NCBI GenBank assembly: GCA_040751775.1
Contig: JBFMGD010000008.1
Location: forward strand, 1-64,000
Length of the DNA: 64,000 bases
Origin: JBFMGD01 sp040751775
Lineage (GTDB): Bacteria > Bacillota > Dethiobacteria > DTU022
Reading direction: 5' to 3'
Below, piece by piece: positions 16,445-23,048 of this stretch (the first letter of the stretch is position 1; the number at the start of each line of letters is the position of its first letter). The notes below the pieces were generated by a model. It was not told the origin of the DNA. It saw only the letters and a list, made by a program, of their open reading frames with translations, and searched no databases. Position numbers and translations under genes: made by a program.

Positions 16445-16741
16445 TTGCTTCGGCGGGATGTTAAAACCACCGGTCACACTGTGACAGGAGAAACCGCTAC
16501 CGTTGACGCCGTGCTCAGCCTCCCTGATGTCAACAGTATCCTTGAGGGACTGTTCACCCTCTATTTTGAGATGACCACTGATCTGGAGACAGATCCGGAA
16601 GCTTTCGAGCAGGCGGTGGCGGAAGCATTCAAAGAGATGCTCAAAGAGGCGGAGAATACGGAGATGAATGTAACTTTCAATATGGTAATGGAAGATGGAA
16701 AATGGAAATTGACGGAGATGCCGGATTTAGACAAATTCTAA
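16445..16741 (+). pseudogene. C-terminal remnant of a small lipoprotein-like (DUF4878-type) protein
   Basis: A 98-codon frame from TTG 16445 with no ribosome site and an in-frame stop at 16433. It contains HTVTGETATVDAVLSLPDV and ends NMVMEDGKWKLTEMPDLDKF. This resembles the C-terminal part of NTF2-like or DUF4878 lipoproteins (a beta strand with GDTATV, then a final GKWKL strand). The signal peptide and first strands expected in such proteins are absent. A 5' deletion is more likely than a free-standing gene, although expression from the upstream operon cannot be excluded. The family assignment is tentative. Confidence 0.5.
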
Positions 16742-16753
16742 AAGAAAAGGGAA

Positions 16754-16859
16754 AACGGGGACACCATACTTAATCCCATTATCTGTTAAATTGGCCATAC
16801 CTGCCTCCGGCCAGTGCTGCAATATCCTAAAATGTGGGATTAAGTATGGTGTCCCCGTT
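16754..16859. repeat. REP-like palindromic element, copy D
   Basis: The left arm starting 16754 (core GGGGACACCATACTTAATCC) and the right arm ending 16859 are complementary over about 27 positions with only a 2-nt insertion. The loop holds TTGGCC and GGCCAG, which can form an inner stem. It begins 13 nt after a stop codon. Together with A it is the best-preserved copy. Confidence 0.85.
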
Positions 16860-16976
16860 ACGATAGCTCTATAATCCCAGGGCTGGATTCGTGAGGTGAA
16901 GATCGGCCGGCCCCAACTCTCGCCTTTTTAGTTGTCAGCAGAACCGTCCCAGTGACAACCAGTGACAATAAGAATC

Positions 16977-17888
16977 TTAATCGCAATTTTGCAGGTATGC
17001 TTTTAGCGCCGCTTCTAAATCGGAGAAACTAATCTCTTTCAGATACCGGCGTTCATTGCTCAAATCGTGGTAACCGTTCCCAAACCAATGCCAAAAGTCT
17101 CGTTTGTAACAGCGGTAATCAAAGGCATGCCCCAGCTTCTCTCTAAACATTTCCTCATACTTTAAGACTAGCGAATGCTTGGTGAACAGTTGGTAATCTT
17201 CATCCTCCGGGTCTGAAGGGTTTAAGATGTTCTTGATATACTTTATATTGGCATCAATTAATGCAGTATCAACAATCCCTGAGTGGGAGGAAATAATCGT
17301 TGCGGCCGGCAAGTTTTTTATATACTCCAGGGTTTTGATGTAACCCTCAAGGTCATAGTGGCTCAGAACTGGAACCGGATATTCGACCAGATCGCCGACA
17401 AACAAAACAAGGTCTTCTTTATCATAACAAATGGCTGAACAGGCGGTATGCCCCGGTGCATAAATGAACGCCACTTTATCATCCGTGAATTCCATCGTCA
17501 GATCAAAAACCAGGTTGGGCAGTTTGATTTCAATAGTGCCGTCATTGTATATGCCCCTGTATCGCTCGAGATCATATAACCCTCGTTCCCGTATCCGGGT
17601 TCTGCAGGTGGTATGGCCGATAATCAAGGCATTTTGAAAAGCGCTGTTTCCCCATATATGATCCCAGTCCGCGTGGGAATTAAATAATATCACTTGCTTC
17701 TCCGCCAAATCATGCTCTGGCAGATATTGCTTAACCGGTTCCATATATTTCGGGCCGAGGTGAGTGTCACATAAATAAACCCTGTCATCGGAGCAGATCA
17801 AATATACCCCTAATTCGCCGGGCAGGGAGGATTCACCGTCTTCAAAGACAAAATGAACGCCTCTTGTTCCTATTTTCTTTATTCTCAT
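16977..17888 (-). CDS. MBL-fold metallohydrolase
   Basis: A 303-residue metallo-beta-lactamase-fold protein. The metal motif is at about residues 72-77 (HADWDH), the second-sphere His is in APGHTACSA near residue 146, and a bridging Asp is in LFVGDLVEYP near residue 167. A late His is in ISSHSG near residue 200. The first half has the usual GELGVYLICSDDRVYLCDTH strand. The C-terminal ~90 residues (helical, from about residue 215) are not a standard MBL extension I can name. The substrate is unknown. It is transcribed alone, divergently from the G5/M23 peptidase gene 363 bp away. AGGAGG lies 8-13 nt before its ATG on the minus strand. Confidence 0.85.
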   Translation of the reverse strand: MRIKKIGTRGVHFVFEDGESSLPGELGVYLICSDDRVYLCDTHLGPKYMEPVKQYLPEHDLAEKQVILFNSHADWDHIWGNSAFQNALIIGHTTCRTRIRERGLYDLERYRGIYNDGTIEIKLPNLVFDLTMEFTDDKVAFIYAPGHTACSAICYDKEDLVLFVGDLVEYPVPVLSHYDLEGYIKTLEYIKNLPAATIISSHSGIVDTALIDANIKYIKNILNPSDPEDEDYQLFTKHSLVLKYEEMFREKLGHAFDYRCYKRDFWHWFGNGYHDLSNERRYLKEISFSDLEAALKAYLQNCD

Positions 17889-18111
17889 GCACGGCCCACC
17901 TCCTTGAATGGCTTAGATGGGAGAAACTGTTGGAAGGGAATCCGGCTTTACGGCTCTCAACGAAAAATTGAAATTCTTTCCGGGTTACCCAAATAACATT
18001 ACTTTTTAAATTCAACCGGCTTGTAATAATATCCTTCCGATTTTCATCGTTAATCTCTCCGTCTTCAATTAGATTAATTTAAAGTTCAAGCGAAAGCTTT
18101 TTGCTAACTTT

Positions 18112-18139
18112 TTGGTAGACAAGGCAGAAATGTTATGAT
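18112..18139 (+). promoter_or_regulatory. Candidate sigma-A promoter of the G5/M23 peptidase gene
   Basis: TTGGTA (18112-18117) and TATGAT (18134-18139) are separated by 16 nt in the 363-bp divergent intergenic region. Transcription would start near 18146, directly at a 12-bp hairpin (18150-18179), leaving a leader of about 105 nt. The rest of 17889-18110 is AT-rich and presumably holds the divergent promoter for the MBL gene; I see no clear boxes there. Confidence 0.5.
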
Positions 18140-18149
18140 ATCATTAAAA

Positions 18150-18179
18150 TTGTTAAGAAAAGAAGTATTTTCTTAACAA
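18150..18179. promoter_or_regulatory. 12-bp perfect stem-loop at the presumed 5' end of the peptidase mRNA
   Basis: TTGTTAAGAAAA (18150-18161) pairs fully with 18168-18179 around a 6-nt loop. It could be an operator (dyad) overlapping the transcription start, or a 5' hairpin protecting the mRNA. It is AT-rich and has no T-run after it, so terminator function is unlikely. Confidence 0.55.
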
Positions 18180-18251
18180 ATTACTCCCCAATAAAGCAAG
18201 ATTTCGCCTTAAAGGCCGAGAAAAGGGGTTCTTAAGATATTCTGGAATATT

Positions 18252-19604
18252 ATGGCGCGATATAAAGCTCTTGTTTGTCAACGGCAGCGCGCTTATCGCC
18301 ATAGCGGCTTGAGAACGCTGCAGCAATGGTTGAAGGGGAAAAAGCTGCATTGGGCGCTGTACCTTTTCCTGGCCTCCCTGCTCGTGGTAGGAATCTTGGG
18401 GCTGCACAGCCATCTGCGCAGCTATATGTATGTAGTCCGCGCGGATGGGCATGAAGTGGGTTTGGTCCGTGATGCTGAAGAAGTGGAGCTGTTTGTTGAA
18501 GATTTGATGGAGCAGTGCAGTTCGCTTTACGGTATGAAGGTAATGCCGCGCCAGGCGATTACACTAACGCGGGAATTTCGGGCCGGCATGGAAGCTGATC
18601 CCCAGCGTGTTATGGAGAACTTGCGGCAGCGGATCAGCCTGATTACCGAAGCGGTTATGGTTATGGTTGACGGCAGCCCGGTAGTACCGGTATCCACGGA
18701 GCAGGATGTAGAAATGGTAGCCGAATTGCTTTGCTGGGCTTATGTCAGCGAGGATGAAAATGTAATGCTGTTGGAAGCGGAGTTGGTTGAGGAAATAACC
18801 GGCGAAAAGTACACTGTGCCGCCGGAGCAGGTATGTACCCCAGAAAATGTGGCCTCATTGTTAACAAGGCGAGATCAAGATCAGGAGCAGCTGATCGCCT
18901 CCCGCGATGTTCTGATTTCCCGTTTTGGCCGAAATGCGCCGGAGGATATTTACGAGGCGGAGGTACCGGTGGTGCATGTCATCACCGTGGAACAGGCGAC
19001 GCTGGAGGAACAGATCCCCTTTCCCACGACCTATGTCAACAACAGCAACATGTTGATTGGCGAAAACCGGGTCCTCACGGCCGGTGCGGAGGGCCGGAAA
19101 GAGGTCACCTACCGGATTACCCGGGAAAACGGGGTGGAGACCGCCAGGGAGACGCTTTCGGAGCAGGTAATTAAAGAACCTGTAACCCAGGTTGTCGAGC
19201 GCGGTACAGGTAGAAGATTTACCTGGCCGGTGTCCGGCGGAGGCAGGCTCACGCAGGGTTTTCGCGGCTCGGCCCACATGGGTATCGATATCGCCTCCTC
19301 GACGGGGACGCCCATCCTGGCGGCGGACGGCGGATTCGTGGTCCAGTCTCAAAACGCGTGGCCGATGGGCAACTTTATCGTCCTTAATCACGGCAGCTAC
19401 TGGACCGTTTACCTGCATCACAGCAGAAACCTGGTTTCTGTCGGGCAGAGGGTATCAAGGGGCCAGACCATCGCTTACATGGGATCCACCGGGAACTCCA
19501 CCGGGCCGCACCTGCACTTTGAAATCCGCCGCAGCAACGGTTCGGGAGTCTGGAGCAGCTGGCACGCTCATCCCGCCATCAATCCGATGCAATTTTTCCG
19601 CTAG
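18252..19604 (+). CDS. Membrane-anchored M23 (LytM-type) peptidase with G5 domain
   Basis: A 450-residue cell-wall enzyme. Residues 1-31 are a basic cytoplasmic tail, 32-51 a transmembrane helix, about 55-240 an extracellular helical region, about 245-320 a G5 domain (EEQIPFPTTYVNNSN, then TAGAEGRKEVTYRIT), and 324-450 an M23 domain. Zinc ligands are visible: H342 and D346 in HMGID, and H420/H422 in PHLHFE. M23 enzymes are Gly-Gly or D-Ala endopeptidases acting on peptidoglycan cross-links, and the G5 domain is thought to bind N-acetylglucosamine or the cell wall. It stands alone, with a promoter and hairpin upstream. The basic N-terminus and single helix match sporulation- or division-linked M23 proteins of Clostridia. 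Confidence 0.9.
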   Translation: MARYKALVCQRQRAYRHSGLRTLQQWLKGKKLHWALYLFLASLLVVGILGLHSHLRSYMYVVRADGHEVGLVRDAEEVELFVEDLMEQCSSLYGMKVMPRQAITLTREFRAGMEADPQRVMENLRQRISLITEAVMVMVDGSPVVPVSTEQDVEMVAELLCWAYVSEDENVMLLEAELVEEITGEKYTVPPEQVCTPENVASLLTRRDQDQEQLIASRDVLISRFGRNAPEDIYEAEVPVVHVITVEQATLEEQIPFPTTYVNNSNMLIGENRVLTAGAEGRKEVTYRITRENGVETARETLSEQVIKEPVTQVVERGTGRRFTWPVSGGGRLTQGFRGSAHMGIDIASSTGTPILAADGGFVVQSQNAWPMGNFIVLNHGSYWTVYLHHSRNLVSVGQRVSRGQTIAYMGSTGNSTGPHLHFEIRRSNGSGVWSSWHAHPAINPMQFFR

Positions 19605-20110
19605 ATGCGTTTGCCGATTAGGACGGCTTCCCGCGGCTTGCAGCTGGCCGAATTGTCGCCGCATGGTAACAGTGGGAATATGGTCAACGGCTATCAAGAT
19701 GGCATCCGGGCGACGGGATACGATTGACAGCTTCCCTCAGCAGCCGCCTTACCACCTCTTAACTTCTCTCTAATAATGTAGTGACAGCTGGCTTGTTCCT
19801 AGGCCTACGAGCCAGATGGTTAAGTTTTATGCATGTTCTTCCAAGCGCATGGTATACCCCGGCCCAGCTCCAGCAGCCAGTTCACTGTCCAACATGATAT
19901 AAAGAATAATGTTTTATGTAGGTTTTTTGCTCTGTCCAAGTAAGAAGGAGAAAAGTCATATTTTATCGAAACATTAACAAATATAGTTTAATAGCTCTAT
20001 CTATTTACCCCACTGATGTGATGCGCAGGCTTAATGGTTGTTTATAAGGAATGCCAGCTATTGTTTCGCTGGTGATCAACGTCCCGCAGCCGAAGAGGAG
20101 AATTTCTGTA
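19605..20110. other. About 500 bp without a recognisable gene
   Basis: I see no conserved coding frame. The first 170 nt stay open in a frame overlapping the peptidase gene, but that translation is Arg/Pro-rich and looks like an antisense or shifted shadow. A 6-bp stem near 19788-19815 is too weak to call. The last 30 nt include AGAGGAG, the ribosome site of the histidine kinase gene. Confidence 0.5.
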
Positions 20111-21952
20111 ATGCTGTTGCGTGTGATCATTATAGAGGATTCAGAAGATGATACACTGCTGTCGGTGCTTGAGTTGAAAAAGGGCGGGTATGAACCGGTA
20201 CATATTCGTGTAGAAACAGCCGAAGAGTTGCGTAAAGCCTTGCGGGATGACAAATGGGACTTGATTATCTGCGGTCATGCTCTGCCCCGCTTCAGCTTTC
20301 CTGAAGCCCTGGCGGTACTCCAGGAAAGCGGCCGAGATCTTCCGTTTATCGCTGTCTCAGCCCTGAAAACCGGCGCCCACGATTTGATTACGAAAGAAAA
20401 TTTATCCCATCTTACCCTTGCAGTGGAACGGGAACTGCGTGACGCGGCGTTGCGGGTTGAGTACAGGCGGGCGGAGGAGAGGTTGCGGGAAAACGAGGCG
20501 GTCTTGGCAGCGCTTTACCGGAACGCGCCGGTGATTATGATGCTCCTCGATCAAGAGAGAAAAGTATCTAAACTGAACACTTTTGCCGCCGAATTCACGG
20601 GTCAGTCGGCCGCAGAGATGACCGGCATGCGCGGCGGTGAGACGCTGCATTGCTTGCACTGGTATGACGATCCGGCAGGATGCGGATTCGGACCGGTTTG
20701 CCGGCAATGCATGTTGCGTCAAACCGTGATCGATACATTTGAAACAGGCAGGAGCCATGACCAAGTAGAGATCAATTATCCTGTGATGATCAAAGGTAAA
20801 GTAAAAGAAGCATTTTTCCTTCTATCAACCGAGAAACTGGTCATCGGAAATCAACCGCGAGTACTGATCTGTTTGCTGCATATTGCCGAGCGTAAGCAAT
20901 TGGAAAAGGCTCTTAGGACAAGCGAAGCCCGGTTCCGGTTACTTGCCGAAAACGCCAAAGATATCATCTTTCGGATAGAACTTCTGCCACAAATACACTT
21001 TAATTATATCAGTCAAGCGGTCAGTGCTATTCTTGGCTACGCCCAGCAAGAGATATATAATAATCCTGCCTTGATCCAGGGAATAATTAACCAATCGTTG
21101 CAAGGTTTTGACTTTTCAAATTCAGACTTTTATGTTAAGCCCTTTGTCTTTCAGTGCAGGCATAAAGACAATAGCGATGTATGGTTGGAGCTGTATCTTT
21201 CGCCGTTCTTTAACGATGCGGGTAGACTGGCGGCAATTGAGGGAATTGCGCATGATGTAACCGAACGCGAGTTAAAAGAAAAGCAACTTAAATCCAGCTA
21301 TGCCAAAATTGAAGCGCTATCCAATCGCATTTTGAGAGCGATGGAAGAGGAGCGGGCTCGTTTGGCCAGGGAACTGCACGATGAAGTCGGGCAAGCTTTA
21401 ACCGCGGTCAAGCTTGATCTGCAGCTGCTCAGCGATGAACTGTCAGCTTTTCAAAGGCAAAAGGAGAAGCTATTAAACAGCATTGAGTTGGTCGATACAA
21501 CCCTGCAGCTTGTTCGCCGGCAATCGGTATCACTGCGGCCTCCTGTCTTGGACGACATGGGGCTTGAGTCTGCGATACGGGAAATGGCCCGTGGGTTCAA
21601 GAATCGGACAGGCATTCAGACTATTATTAGGGTGCACGGTTTTCCTAAAAGACTGCCGCGTGATATGGAAACCGCGCTCTATCGCTGTGTCCAGGAATCC
21701 TTTACCAATGTGGCACGCCATGCTAAAGCGACGAAAGTGACAGTTGATCTAATACTAATTCCTGGAGTTTTATCGATTAGAGTAGAGGATGACGGCATTG
21801 GCTTTCAACCCGACGAATTGACCATATCGCCGGACCACATCGGCCTTACAGGAATTCAGGAAAGAGTGAAACTGCTCCGGGGGAAGATCGGCATAGAATC
21901 CGGAGATGGCCGGGGAACCAGGATTGTGATCACTGTACCCTGGCATGTATAA
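20111..21952 (+). CDS. PAS-containing sensor histidine kinase (DegS/NarX type) with degenerate receiver domain
   Basis: A 613-residue cytoplasmic kinase. Residues 1-120 are a receiver-like domain, about 135-265 and 275-400 are two PAS domains, and a HisKA_3 dimerisation helix has the phospho-accepting H423 in ARELHDEVGQAL. An HATPase domain follows with the N-box ESFTNVARHAKAT and G-boxes VEDDGIGF and GLTGI. The receiver lacks the phosphorylatable Asp: the usual DY before LP reads GH (LIICGHALPRFSF). About ten residues normally following the FI-VS strand are missing, so it is probably a pseudo-receiver. ATG 20111 follows AGAGGAG; upstream codons add nothing conserved. No membrane segment is seen. 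It is paired with the response regulator 22 bp downstream. Confidence 0.88.
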   Translation: MLLRVIIIEDSEDDTLLSVLELKKGGYEPVHIRVETAEELRKALRDDKWDLIICGHALPRFSFPEALAVLQESGRDLPFIAVSALKTGAHDLITKENLSHLTLAVERELRDAALRVEYRRAEERLRENEAVLAALYRNAPVIMMLLDQERKVSKLNTFAAEFTGQSAAEMTGMRGGETLHCLHWYDDPAGCGFGPVCRQCMLRQTVIDTFETGRSHDQVEINYPVMIKGKVKEAFFLLSTEKLVIGNQPRVLICLLHIAERKQLEKALRTSEARFRLLAENAKDIIFRIELLPQIHFNYISQAVSAILGYAQQEIYNNPALIQGIINQSLQGFDFSNSDFYVKPFVFQCRHKDNSDVWLELYLSPFFNDAGRLAAIEGIAHDVTERELKEKQLKSSYAKIEALSNRILRAMEEERARLARELHDEVGQALTAVKLDLQLLSDELSAFQRQKEKLLNSIELVDTTLQLVRRQSVSLRPPVLDDMGLESAIREMARGFKNRTGIQTIIRVHGFPKRLPRDMETALYRCVQESFTNVARHAKATKVTVDLILIPGVLSIRVEDDGIGFQPDELTISPDHIGLTGIQERVKLLRGKIGIESGDGRGTRIVITVPWHV

Positions 21953-21974
21953 AACAATAAAGTGGTGAAAATAC

Positions 21975-22619
21975 ATGCGGGTTATCTTGGCAGATGATCA
22001 TGCCATCGTCCGCCAGGGGTTGCGCTCTCTTTTAGAAAACAAGGCCCAAGTCAAGGTGGTCGGTGAAGCTGCCGACGGCAGAGAAGCGTTATCGCTGGTC
22101 AAGCAGCTTCAACCGGATGTGGTGATTATGGATATCGCCATGGCGGGACTGAACGGACTGGAGGCACTGTTGCAAATGAAAACCAGCGCTCCGTCCGTAA
22201 AGGTAATCATCTTATCCATGCACGTGGAAGACAATTATGTATTCAGGGCTTTACGTTACGGCGCTTCCGGGTACGTGTTCAAAGGATCCGCGTACGAGGA
22301 TTTAGAACTGGCGCTGAAGGCTGTGCAAAAGAATGAAAAGTTTCTTAGCGCCGCAGTTTCCCAGGTGCTGATCAATGGCTACCTGCAAACCTGCCTTAAC
22401 CCGGATAATCATAATATAGTTGAAATGCTGTCTCCAAGAGAGCGGGAGATATTGCAACTTGTCGCCGAGGGAAAGAAACGCAGCCAAATAGCCAAAGTTT
22501 TGTCGATCAGCGTGAAAACGGTGGACAGGCATAAGGATAACATCAAGGAGAAGCTTAATCTGCAGCGGGAAGAAGAACTGGCTGATTTTGCCAAAATGAT
22601 CGGTATTATAGGTTTATAG
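21975..22619 (+). CDS. NarL/FixJ-family response regulator
   Basis: A 214-residue DNA-binding regulator. It has a receiver domain at residues 1-120 with the acidic pair D7/D8, the phosphoacceptor D53 in VIMDIAMAG, the switch Ser in IILSMH and the conserved Lys in YVFKGSA. A LuxR-type HTH spans residues 150-200 (LSPREREILQLVAEG, then IAKVLSISVKTVDRHKDNI). It starts 22 bp after the histidine kinase gene and is its obvious partner. The receiver is intact, in contrast to the receiver-like domain of the kinase. A strong terminator follows. Confidence 0.93.
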   Translation: MRVILADDHAIVRQGLRSLLENKAQVKVVGEAADGREALSLVKQLQPDVVIMDIAMAGLNGLEALLQMKTSAPSVKVIILSMHVEDNYVFRALRYGASGYVFKGSAYEDLELALKAVQKNEKFLSAAVSQVLINGYLQTCLNPDNHNIVEMLSPREREILQLVAEGKKRSQIAKVLSISVKTVDRHKDNIKEKLNLQREEELADFAKMIGIIGL

Positions 22620-22649
22620 GTTATATTCAGATACTTGTCTTTGATATTT

Positions 22650-22688
22650 ATAAGAGTCCCGGGGATATGGGGGCTCTTATCTTTTTTT
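22650..22688 (+). terminator. Rho-independent terminator of the two-component operon
   Basis: An 11-bp stem (22650-22660 with 22670-22680, one G-T pair) and a 9-nt loop are followed by seven T at 22682-22688, 30 nt after the response-regulator stop codon. The form is classical. Confidence 0.9.
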
Positions 22689-22708
22689 GGGGAAATTTTT
22701 GTCGATTT

Positions 22709-22725
22709 ATGGGGACTGTCCCCAT
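22709..22725. repeat. Short palindrome resembling a collapsed REP-like element
   Basis: ATGGGGACTGTCCCCAT is a perfect palindrome around one central base. It contains the outer ends (GGGGAC and GTCCCC) of elements A-D joined with no interior, as if the middle of a copy had been lost. Confidence 0.45.
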
Positions 22726-22787
22726 TTACCGGCAGGTTAGTTTGATTATAGACTAATGGTGGGAAGCAATAATCAATCCAAAGTCTA

Positions 22788-23015
22788 ATGGAGATCAACA
22801 GTAAAGCGGCTCAACTTTATCCGTCATACCGTAAAGAGATCGAAACCGTCGAAACAGTAACTGATGCCGAAAAAGCGCTCCAAGTTGCAGGGCAGCTGAT
22901 GCCGGCAATCATTTTAATCGATGTGAAGCTGCTGACGTTAGATTCGGCCTATCCAAATTTCAAAGCGCTCGGTCTTAGACCGCCCAATCTTATTCAAGTA
23001 ATGCCACAGAAGTAA
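22788..23015 (+). pseudogene. Receiver-domain fragment
   Basis: A 75-codon frame without a ribosome site. ETVETVTDAEKALQVAGQLM followed by PAIILIDVKL reads like helix 2 to strand 3 of a response-regulator receiver (the Asp of ILIDVK being the phosphoacceptor). Strand 1 with its acidic pair and everything after helix 3 are missing. It lies 33 bp before the HD-GYP protein, whose own N-terminus looks trimmed. The two may be pieces of one former receiver-PAS-GAF-HD-GYP gene. Confidence 0.5.
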
Positions 23016-23048
23016 GAGACCTCCTGTAGCGGTACGTCAAAAATTGGC

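Noticed and set aside
19192..19773. 193-codon open frame overlapping the M23 peptidase
   Set aside because: It is the +2 frame of the peptidase gene, Arg/Pro/Trp-rich and without motifs.
22297..22619. A second HTH regulator gene starting inside the NarL-type regulator
   Set aside because: The HTH is in frame with the intact receiver domain; there is no independent ribosome site.
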